A DNA stretch of 5,933 nucleotides, taken from an uncultured Shinella sp. (lineage in GTDB: Bacteria; Pseudomonadota; Alphaproteobacteria; Rhizobiales; Rhizobiaceae). The notes under the pieces were generated by a model. The model was not told the DNA's origin and did no database searches. It saw only the letters and a list, made by a program, of their open reading frames with translations. The translations under genes and the position numbers were made by a program. The stretch spans positions 1-5,933 of the forward strand of contig CAMLOC010000257.1 in the NCBI GenBank assembly GCA_946481465.1, read 5' to 3'. The first letter of the stretch is position 1; every line of letters begins with the position of its first letter. Shown in pieces: positions 1 through 5,588 of the stretch.

Positions 1-1130
1 AGGTCATCGACCCGCATACGGTCGAGTTCAGGCTGAAGGAGGCCTTCGCACCCTTCCTGTCCAACCTCGCCTATCCGACCGGCCTGATCGTCTCGCCGGC
101 CGCGGTGGAACAGCACGGCAAGGACTACGGCCGCAGCCCCTCCGGCACCGGACCGTTCAAATTCGCCGAATGGCAGTCCAACCAGCGCGTGGTGATCGAG
201 CGCAATCCGGACTATTGGGGCGGCGCCGCGAAGCTTGAGGCAGTCGTGTTCCGGCCGGTCACCGACGCCAACACGCGCGTGGCGGAAATGATGGCGGGCG
301 GCCTCGACGTGATGGTGGAGGTGCCGCCGGACAATCTCGCGACCTTCAGGCAGGACGCCAATTTCGCCGTCGCCGAACAGGCCGGCCCCCATGTCTGGTT
401 CGCGATCCTCAACACGAAGGAAGGCCCCTTCGCCGACAAGCGCGTGCGCCAGGCGGCGAACTACGCGGTCAACAAGGAAACGCTCGTCAAGGACGTCCTG
501 CAAGACACCGCGACGGTCGCCGCCGGGCCCATTCCGCCGGCCTTCAACTGGGTGGAAAGCACGGTCGAGCCCTATCCTTACGATCCGGAGAAGGCCAAGG
601 CTCTCCTGGCCGAGGCGGGCGTGGAAAACCCCCAACTGACCTTCTACGTCACGGAGGGCGGCTCCGGCATGCTCGATCCGGTCACCATGGGCGCGGCCAT
701 CCAGGCGGACCTCCAGGCGGCGGGCTTCGCGGTGAAGATCGAGACCTACGAGTGGAACACCTTCCTCGGCCGTGTCAATCCGGGCCTCGAAGGCAAGGCG
801 GACATGGCCGAGATGGCGTGGATGACCAACGACCCGGACACCGTGCCCTATCTGACGCTGCGCACCGACGCCATGCCCGACAAGGGCGGCTTCAATTCCG
901 GCTACTATTCCAATCTGGAGGTCGATTCGCTGCTCGAACAGGCGCGCGCATCGACGGACCAGGCCGAACGCGGCAAGCTCTACGCGAAGGTGCAGGCGGC
1001 GGTGCATGAGGATGCGCCCTGGCTTTTCGTCGCCAACTGGAAGCAGAACGCCGTCACCACGGCCGCCGTCCAGGGCTTCAAGCTGCAACCCTCCTTCCTT
1101 CTCGACCTGCGCGGCGTGGCGAAGCAATAG
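1..1130 (+). CDS. ABC transporter substrate-binding protein, family 5 (partial, N-terminus missing)
   Basis: This is the C-terminal part (375 residues visible, reading from base 3) of a periplasmic solute-binding protein of the peptide/nickel family (SBP_bac_5). It would capture substrate in the periplasm and deliver it to the permeases encoded next. The frame is open to the left edge. The GTG at 105 is an internal valine, because the 34 codons before it also read as family sequence (an FLSNLAYP-like stretch, then LIVSPAAV). Diagnostic blocks are GTGPFKFAEW, then ERNPDYWGG (visible residues about 47-75), a DANTRVAEMMAGGLDV segment, and the C-terminal WLFVANWKQNAV. Family members are usually 500-540 residues, so the signal peptide and roughly the first 130-160 residues lie outside the window. 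The permease gene follows after 30 bases. The family is clear. The substrate (dipeptides, oligopeptides, amino-acid conjugates, sugars or metal chelates) cannot be read from the sequence. Confidence 0.95.
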   Translation, partial: VIDPHTVEFRLKEAFAPFLSNLAYPTGLIVSPAAVEQHGKDYGRSPSGTGPFKFAEWQSNQRVVIERNPDYWGGAAKLEAVVFRPVTDANTRVAEMMAGGLDVMVEVPPDNLATFRQDANFAVAEQAGPHVWFAILNTKEGPFADKRVRQAANYAVNKETLVKDVLQDTATVAAGPIPPAFNWVESTVEPYPYDPEKAKALLAEAGVENPQLTFYVTEGGSGMLDPVTMGAAIQADLQAAGFAVKIETYEWNTFLGRVNPGLEGKADMAEMAWMTNDPDTVPYLTLRTDAMPDKGGFNSGYYSNLEVDSLLEQARASTDQAERGKLYAKVQAAVHEDAPWLFVANWKQNAVTTAAVQGFKLQPSFLLDLRGVAKQ

Positions 1131-1150
1131 CGGCGCCCGCCGCGGAGATC

Positions 1151-1156
1151 GGGAGG
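1151..1156 (+). promoter_or_regulatory. Ribosome binding site of the first permease gene
   Basis: GGGAGG lies four bases before the ATG at 1161, inside the 30-base gap after the binding-protein stop codon. It is a good anti-Shine-Dalgarno match and supports 1161 as the start. Confidence 0.7.
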
Positions 1157-1160
1157 TTCC

Positions 1161-2108
1161 ATGCCGGCCTATATCGCGAAGCGGCTGCTCGCCGTCGTTC
1201 CCGTGCTGTTCGGCCTCTCGGTCATCGTCTTCCTCGTGATGGCGCTGATCCCGGGCGATACGGCGACAGCCATCCTCGGCGCCTATGCCACGCCGGAAAA
1301 CGTCGCGCGCATCAACCGCGACCTCGGACTCGACGAGCCGCTGGCGCAGCAATACCTGATCTGGATAGGTAACGTGCTGCACGGCGATTTCGGCCGCTCC
1401 TTCGCGCTCAACCGGCCGGTTCTCGATGAAGTGCTGGAGCGCTTCCAGGCGACGCTTGTGCTGGCGGGCGTCTCGCTCGTGCTCTGCTCGACCATCGGGC
1501 TTCTGACGGGCGTCGTCTCGGCGGTGCGCCAGTTCGGCTGGGCGGACCGAGTAATCACCTTTGTCGTGCTCGCCGGCATCTCGATGTCCTCCTTCTGGCT
1601 CGGTCTTCTCCTGATCTACCTCTTCGCCGTGCACTGGCGCGTCCTGCCGGCTTCCGGCATGTATGCGGTCTATGGCGGCGGCGATCTCAAGGATCTCCTC
1701 CTTCATCTCATCCTGCCGGCCGCGACCCTTTCGGTCGTCGCGGCCGGCGTCATCGCACGGCTGACGCGCGGCGCCATGCTGGAGGTGCTGCGGCAGGATT
1801 ATGTGCGCACGGCCCGCGCCAAGGGTCTGCCGGAGCGGCGCGTGATCTACGGCCACGCCTTCCGCGCGGCGCTGGTCGGCATCATTCCCGTCATCGGCAT
1901 CCAGGCCGGTTTCGTCCTGGGCGGCGCGGTCTATATCGAGACGGTCTTCCAGTGGCCCGGCATCGGCGCGATGCTGGTGAAAGCCATCTCGACACGGGAC
2001 GTCTTGCTCGTGCAGGGCGGCGTTCTCGTGGTGGCTGCGAGCTACGTGCTGTTCAACCTCGCGGCCGACCTGCTCCAGTCCCTGCTCGACCCGAGGATTC
2101 GCGCATGA
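1161..2108 (+). CDS. ABC transporter permease, DppB/OppB-like
   Basis: A 315-residue inner-membrane permease of the binding-protein-dependent importer family (BPD_transp_1). It would form half of the membrane channel together with the permease domain of the next protein. It begins MPAYIAKRLLAVVPVLFG, typical of DppB. About six hydrophobic helices are visible, near residues 9-30, 97-121, 132-158, 184-202, 236-262 and 282-306. The periplasmic segment after helix 1 carries the usual LGLDEPL...YL and GDFGRSF motifs (about 55-81). The cytoplasmic EAA loop that contacts the ATPase is at about 208-236 (DYVRTARAKGL). It ends with the family signature DPRIR. The length is normal. The start at 1161 is supported by a GGGAGG site and by family alignment. 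The stop overlaps the next start by four bases (ATGA at 2105), indicating translational coupling. The substrate is unknown. Confidence 0.95.
   Translation: MPAYIAKRLLAVVPVLFGLSVIVFLVMALIPGDTATAILGAYATPENVARINRDLGLDEPLAQQYLIWIGNVLHGDFGRSFALNRPVLDEVLERFQATLVLAGVSLVLCSTIGLLTGVVSAVRQFGWADRVITFVVLAGISMSSFWLGLLLIYLFAVHWRVLPASGMYAVYGGGDLKDLLLHLILPAATLSVVAAGVIARLTRGAMLEVLRQDYVRTARAKGLPERRVIYGHAFRAALVGIIPVIGIQAGFVLGGAVYIETVFQWPGIGAMLVKAISTRDVLLVQGGVLVVAASYVLFNLAADLLQSLLDPRIRA
2093..2097 (+). promoter_or_regulatory. Ribosome binding site deciding the start of the permease-ATPase fusion
   Basis: GAGGA lies seven bases before the ATG at 2105, within the codons for the DPRI end of the preceding permease. 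Good spacing plus the ATGA overlap make 2105 the preferred start. The frame is open further upstream to about 1952, but that upstream peptide is Arg/Gly/Pro-rich and does not look like protein. Confidence 0.6.
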
Positions 2109-3895
2109 GCACCCACGCCACCACGTCGGCCCCCGCATCCCCGCGCCTGACCGCCTGGCGCCTGTTAGCCAACAACCGGCTGGCAGTGGCGGGGCTCTGC
2201 CTTATCGTCGTCATCGCACTTCTCGCCCTGCTCGTCCCGCTCCTGCCGCTGCCCGATCCAGACGCGACCGCCCCGGCCGAGCGCCTGAAGCCCGTGCTGA
2301 CGGAAGGCCACGTGCTCGGCACCGACCAGCTCGGCCGCGATATCCTGAGCCGCCTGCTCTGGGGCGCGCGCATTTCACTGGCGGTCGGCCTCGCGGCCAC
2401 GCTGATCTCCGCGGTCCTCGGCTCGGCGGTCGGCATCGTGGCCGGTTATGCCGGTGGACGCACGGACAACCTCATGATGCGCGGCATCGACATGCTGATG
2501 GCCTTTCCCTATATCCTGCTGGCGCTGGCCATCGTCGCCGCCCTCGGGCCCGGCCTCATGAACGCGCTCTACGCCATCGCCGTCGTCAACATTCCCTTCT
2601 TCGCGCGCAACGTGCGCGGCGTGACGCTCGGCTACGCCCATCGCGAATTCGTCGATGCGGCGCGGCTTTCCGGCAAGGGGCCGCTCGCCATCGTCGTCAC
2701 GGAGGTGCTGCCCAACGTCCTGCCCGTCATCGTCATCACCATGTCGACCACGGCCGGCTGGATGATCCTCGAAACGGCGGGGCTGAGCTTCCTCGGCCTC
2801 GGCGCGCAGCCGCCGCAGGCCGATCTCGGCTCGATGCTCGGCGAGGGACGCGCCCAGCTTTTCACTGCACCGCATGTCTCAATCGTCCCCGGCATCATGA
2901 TCTTCCTCATCGTCATCAGCCTCAATCTCCTGGGAGACGGCATCCGCGACGTGCTCGATCCGCGCCTGCGCTCCGGCGCGCTCGCGAGGCCCGGCCCCGT
3001 CACCCATGTCGCACCCGGCCGCGCCGCGCCGCGAAACACGGCGAAGGGCGCCGCCCTTTCCATCGAGGGGCTCGAAACCGGCTTCCGGCGCGGCCGCGAC
3101 GTCCTGCCGGCGGTGCGCGGCGTCTCGCTCCAAATCCGGCCGGGCGAATGCCTCGGCCTCATCGGCGAAAGCGGCTCGGGCAAGAGCGTGACGGCGCTGT
3201 CAGTCATGGGCCTCGTCGCCTCTCCACCCGGCCTCATCCGCAACGGCGCGATCTACCTGAAGGACGAGGACGTGTTCGCCATGCCCGAGACGCGGCTCAT
3301 CGCCAGCCGGGGCAGCCGCGTCGCCTATGTCTTTCAGGACCCGCTGACGACGCTGCACCCGATGATCCCGGTCGGACGCCAGGTGGAGGAGGCGATTGCC
3401 GCGCACCAGCCGCTCGGCCCGGTGGAACGGCGGGAAAAGGCAGTCGTTCTGCTCGAAAAGGTGGGCATTCCCGACGCCCGGGAGCGGGCGAGGCACTATC
3501 CGCACCAGCTTTCGGGCGGCCAGCGCCAGCGCGTCGGCATCGCCATGGCGCTCGCCAACGATCCGGAGGTCATCGTCGCCGACGAGCCGACCACCGCCCT
3601 CGACGTGACGGTGCAGGCGCGCATCCTCGAACTTCTGCGCGACCTCCAACGCGAACGCGGCATGGCGCTCCTCTTCATCACACACGATTTCGGCGTGGTC
3701 TCGGAAATCTGCGACCGCGTGGCCGTCATGAAGGACGGCGAGATCGTCGAGACGGGCCAGACTCGGGAGGTGCTGGCCGACCCGCAGCATGCCTACACGA
3801 GACGGCTGATCGCCTGCGTGCCGGAACTGGGCACGGGGAATCGTTTCCTGGAGCGCGTGGCCGGCCTCTTCCACCGGGAGGTGCAGGCGTCATGA
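2105..3895 (+). CDS. Fused ABC transporter permease/ATP-binding protein, DppC-DppD-like
   Basis: A 596-residue single polypeptide joining two importer subunits that are usually separate. Residues 1-289 are a DppC-like permease: an N-terminal helix at about 28-50, the signature HVLGTDQLGRDILSRLLWGAR (split: HVLGTDQLGR then DILSRLLWGAR, 69-89), about five more helices, an EAA-type loop around 180-205 (FVDAARLSG...LPN), and DPRLR at 285-289, where DppC proteins normally end. A roughly 25-residue Pro/Ala/Arg-rich linker follows. Residues about 316-596 are an ATPase with Walker A GESGSGKS (354-361), Q-loop Gln411, signature LSGGQRQR (469-476), Walker B ending in ADEP with Glu494, D-loop ALD, and switch His527. 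All catalytic motifs are intact. The end stops shortly after the HAYTRRL segment, without the Cys-containing tail of many DppD/OppD proteins. Permease/ATPase fusions of this type are known in proteobacteria. No frameshift is needed, because the frame is continuous. Start and stop each overlap a neighbouring gene by four bases. Confidence 0.93.
   Translation: MSTHATTSAPASPRLTAWRLLANNRLAVAGLCLIVVIALLALLVPLLPLPDPDATAPAERLKPVLTEGHVLGTDQLGRDILSRLLWGARISLAVGLAATLISAVLGSAVGIVAGYAGGRTDNLMMRGIDMLMAFPYILLALAIVAALGPGLMNALYAIAVVNIPFFARNVRGVTLGYAHREFVDAARLSGKGPLAIVVTEVLPNVLPVIVITMSTTAGWMILETAGLSFLGLGAQPPQADLGSMLGEGRAQLFTAPHVSIVPGIMIFLIVISLNLLGDGIRDVLDPRLRSGALARPGPVTHVAPGRAAPRNTAKGAALSIEGLETGFRRGRDVLPAVRGVSLQIRPGECLGLIGESGSGKSVTALSVMGLVASPPGLIRNGAIYLKDEDVFAMPETRLIASRGSRVAYVFQDPLTTLHPMIPVGRQVEEAIAAHQPLGPVERREKAVVLLEKVGIPDARERARHYPHQLSGGQRQRVGIAMALANDPEVIVADEPTTALDVTVQARILELLRDLQRERGMALLFITHDFGVVSEICDRVAVMKDGEIVETGQTREVLADPQHAYTRRLIACVPELGTGNRFLERVAGLFHREVQAS
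3876..3881 (+). promoter_or_regulatory. Ribosome binding site of the second ATPase gene
   Basis: GGGAGG lies ten bases before the ATG at 3892. The spacing is slightly long, but the ATGA overlap with the preceding stop would allow re-initiation. It supports 3892 over the in-frame upstream extension, which reads as low-complexity Arg/Pro/Gly sequence. Confidence 0.5.
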
Positions 3896-4689
3896 CGGCC
3901 GATGCCATCGAAATCCGAGACCTTTCCAAGACGTTCGGCGGCGGGAGAAGCCTGTTCGGCAGGCCGCGCCACGCCGTAGACGCCGTGAAATCCGTCTCGC
4001 TGGCCCTCCGGCACGGCGAAACGCTGGCCCTCGTCGGGGAAAGCGGTTCGGGCAAGAGCACGCTGGCCCGCATGCTGGTCGGCCTTGAGACGCCGACGTC
4101 CGGCAGCCTCACCATCGGCGGCAGGGACGCCGGCAGCCTGCACCGCGACGGCCCGAAGGCCTTCGGCAGGATGATCCAGTATGTCTTCCAGGACCCTGTC
4201 GCCTCGCTGAACCCGCGCAAGACGGTGCGCGACATCCTTGAAACCCCGCTCGCCCTCCTCGCAGGCCAAGAACCGGCCCGGCGGCGCGTGCGCATTGAGG
4301 AATTGCTCGACGCGGTGCGGATGCCGGTCGACGCGCTTTCGCGCTATCCGCACGAGTTTTCCGGCGGTCAGGCCCAACGCATCGCCATTGCCCGTGCGCT
4401 GGCGGCCGAGGCGCGGATCCTCGTACTCGACGAGCCGGTGAGCGCGCTCGATGTCTCGGTGCAGGCGCAGGTGCTTCTGCTTCTGCGCGACCTGAAGGCA
4501 CGCTTCGGCCTCTCTTACCTCTTCATCAGCCATGACCTCGCCGTGGTCGAGGCGATCTCGGATCGTGTCGCCGTGATGTATTTCGGCGAGATCGTCGAGA
4601 CGGCGCCGCCGGCGCGCCTGTTCGCCGATCCCAGACATGCCTATACACGGCGGCTTGTCGCGAGCGCGCCTCGCATCAGTGGAAAATGA
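3892..4689 (+). CDS. ABC transporter ATP-binding protein, DppF/OppF-like
   Basis: A 265-residue cytoplasmic ATPase expected to pair with the ATPase domain of the preceding fusion protein, giving the two nucleotide-binding sites of the importer. Visible motifs are Walker A GESGSGKS (49-56), Q-loop Gln100 in VFQDP, the DppF-type SLNPRKTV segment (105-112), signature FSGGQAQR (156-163), Walker B ILVLDEP with Glu181, D-loop SALD, and switch His214 in ISHD. It ends soon after DPRHAYTRRLVASAP, a shortened form of the peptide-transporter C-terminal motif. DppF proteins are often 270-330 residues, so this one is compact. The signature has Ala where LSGGQRQR usually has Arg. This is probably tolerated, since the Ser-Gly-Gly-Gln core is intact. 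The start was chosen for the ATGA overlap (3892-3895) and the family-like beginning (IEIRDLSKTF). Its stop overlaps the regulator start. Confidence 0.95.
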   Translation: MTADAIEIRDLSKTFGGGRSLFGRPRHAVDAVKSVSLALRHGETLALVGESGSGKSTLARMLVGLETPTSGSLTIGGRDAGSLHRDGPKAFGRMIQYVFQDPVASLNPRKTVRDILETPLALLAGQEPARRRVRIEELLDAVRMPVDALSRYPHEFSGGQAQRIAIARALAAEARILVLDEPVSALDVSVQAQVLLLLRDLKARFGLSYLFISHDLAVVEAISDRVAVMYFGEIVETAPPARLFADPRHAYTRRLVASAPRISGK

Positions 4690-5468
4690 TTGCAATGGAT
4701 GAAAAGCAGATCCCAACGGGCGAGGACGGCAAACAGTTCTTCACTCCGGCCGGCAAGACGAAGCGCCGGCCTGAGGCCATCGCTGACCTGATGAAGGACT
4801 ATATCCGCGCGGAGGGCCTTGCCCCCGGCGCGCGCCTGCCGCAGGAACGCGTGCTGATCGACCGCTTCAAGGCCGCAAAGGGAACGGTGCGCGAGGCGAT
4901 GAAGGCGCTGGAGACGCAGGGGCTCGTCTTCACCCGTAGCGGCCCGGGCGGCGGCGCCTTCGTCGCCCAGCCCTCCGCCCGGCACGCCATGGAACTGCTC
5001 TCGACCCATTTCTTCTTCGACCAGCCGAGCCTTTCGGACATCTACGCCATTCGCAAGGCGCTGGAGCCGGAAGTGGCCGCGCTGCTCGCCGGGCGCGTTA
5101 CCGACGGCCAGCTCGCCCAGCTCGAAAGCACGATCCGCATCTACGACCATCCGCCGGGCGACGCGGAGGAACAGTATCGCCAGCGCGTGGCCGAACTCGA
5201 TTTCCATTCGCAACTGGCACAGCTCTGCCCCAACCCCCTACTCGGCTTCCTGTGCGGCCTGATGCACAACCTGCTGCGCGAGCTTCCGCTGGCCAGGAGC
5301 ATCTACGCCGATCCCGCGCCCAGTTCCCGCGAGGAAGGCCTTTCGTTCCAGTACCGCCTGATGGCCGCCCTGAAGGACGGGCGGGCCGAGGACGCGCGAC
5401 GCATCGCCGCCGAGCACATGGCGTTTGCCGAAGCCTACATGCTGGCCCGCACCGGAGCGGACGATTGA
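4686..5468 (+). CDS. GntR family transcriptional regulator, FadR/FCD subfamily
   Basis: A 260-residue cytoplasmic DNA-binding regulator. Residues about 27-95 form a GntR winged helix-turn-helix (ALPxER-like LPQERVLIDRF, then TVREAMKALETQGLV, then the wing GPGGGAFV). Residues about 113-255 form the all-helical FCD ligand domain. Effectors of this subfamily are usually small carboxylates, often bound through a metal held by Asp, His, His and His. Here the aligned positions are Glu170, His174, Gln222 and His244, so two of four are changed. The gene overlaps the ATPase stop by four bases, so it is probably cotranscribed and controls this transporter. A possible wider role at the downstream amidotransferase gene is only inference. 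The start is ambiguous. ATG 4686 is coupled but has GGAA only one base away. In-frame ATG 4695 (three codons later) has GGAA at ten bases. The family is certain, the ligand unknown. Confidence 0.93.
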   Translation: MIAMDEKQIPTGEDGKQFFTPAGKTKRRPEAIADLMKDYIRAEGLAPGARLPQERVLIDRFKAAKGTVREAMKALETQGLVFTRSGPGGGAFVAQPSARHAMELLSTHFFFDQPSLSDIYAIRKALEPEVAALLAGRVTDGQLAQLESTIRIYDHPPGDAEEQYRQRVAELDFHSQLAQLCPNPLLGFLCGLMHNLLRELPLARSIYADPAPSSREEGLSFQYRLMAALKDGRAEDARRIAAEHMAFAEAYMLARTGADD

Positions 5469-5478
5469 GGTTGCCGGC

Positions 5479-5503
5479 GGAACATCCGGCCACGTCGCGC
5501 ATT
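5479..5503 (+). promoter_or_regulatory. Candidate EcfG/RpoE2-type general stress promoter
   Basis: GGAAC (5479-5483) is followed by exactly 18 bases and then TT (5502-5503). This matches the GGAAC-N18/19-TT form described for RpoE2 of Sinorhizobium meliloti. Against the broader EcfG form (GGAAC-N16/17-CGTT) it reads CATT, one mismatch. It starts 11 bases after the regulator stop codon and points toward the amidotransferase gene. Transcription would begin near 5509-5513, just before the hairpin. I see no convincing housekeeping promoter in the interval. With seven fixed bases and two allowed spacings, a chance match somewhere in this 120-base gap is roughly 1-2 percent under equal base composition. 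This is suggestive, not proof. Confidence 0.5.
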
Positions 5504-5513
5504 GTTTTCGCAT

Positions 5514-5560
5514 GACGTCAGGGCCGTGGACATCTTCACGGCCCTGACGTTTCGTTTTGT
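5514..5560 (+). terminator. Perfect 14-bp hairpin with T-rich tail: probable intrinsic terminator
   Basis: The arms ACGTCAGGGCCGTG (5515-5528) and CACGGCCCTGACGT (5537-5550) are exact reverse complements around an 8-base loop. They are followed by TTCGTTTTGT (5551-5560). This fits a rho-independent terminator for the transporter-regulator operon, though the T run is interrupted by C and G. There is no matching A-run on the left, so termination from the opposite direction is not supported. The same hairpin would also lie in the leader of the downstream gene if transcription starts at the stress-type promoter just upstream. Confidence 0.8.
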
Positions 5561-5569
5561 ACTCACAAA
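5556..5569. repeat. Short inverted repeat next to the ribosome binding site
   Basis: TTTGT (5556-5560), ACTC, ACAAA (5565-5569) form a 5+4+5 inverted repeat that overlaps the terminator's T-rich tail and runs into the AAAGGAGG site. It could be a weak operator half-site pair or a small RNA hairpin. The GT-N4-AC core differs by one base in spacing from the GT-N3-AC core common for FadR-type regulators, so an operator role is uncertain. Confidence 0.3.
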
Positions 5570-5574
5570 GGAGG
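5567..5574 (+). promoter_or_regulatory. Strong but distant Shine-Dalgarno sequence of the amidotransferase gene
   Basis: AAAGGAGG is a near-perfect anti-Shine-Dalgarno match, but 14 bases separate it from the ATG at 5589, where 5-10 is usual. No in-frame start codon lies closer. The ATG must be right because the enzyme's catalytic cysteine directly follows it. Confidence 0.65.
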
Positions 5575-5588
5575 TTTCAGCCCGGTTC

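Noticed and set aside
105..107. GTG as the start of the substrate-binding protein
   Set aside because: The frame is open to base 3, and the upstream codons match the family just before this point, so it is an internal valine.
1130..1143. Small GC hairpin (GCGGC-GCCC-GCCGC) between the binding protein and permease genes
   Set aside because: A five-base GC stem is expected by chance at this base composition. It could protect the 3' end of the binding-protein message, but nothing else supports that.
1952..2104. Upstream in-frame extension of the permease-ATPase fusion
   Set aside because: It overlaps the end of the first permease and is Arg/Gly-rich. ATG 2105 has a good ribosome site and the usual ATGA overlap.
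2375..3243. Overlapping minus-strand open frames opposite the permease-ATPase fusion
   Set aside because: They are low-complexity Arg/Asp/His-rich translations, explained by the codon bias of the + strand gene, without a ribosome site or family resemblance.
3200..3874. Minus-strand open frame of 224 codons opposite the fused ATPase domain
   Set aside because: It mirrors an intact ATPase domain on the + strand and shows no domain of its own.
3148..3891. Upstream in-frame extension of the second ATPase
   Set aside because: This stretch overlaps the fused ATPase domain in another frame and reads as Arg/Pro/Gly-rich noise. The family-like sequence begins right after ATG 3892.
3793..4716. Long open frame on the minus strand (307 codons) opposite the second ATPase
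   Set aside because: It is a complement of a high-GC coding frame with strong codon bias. The translation is Arg/Ala/His-rich with no recognisable domain, while the + strand has complete ATPase motifs.
5535..5563. Housekeeping-like promoter TTCACG-N17-TGTACT
   Set aside because: It matches only four of six bases in each box, lies inside the hairpin, and would start transcription within the Shine-Dalgarno sequence.
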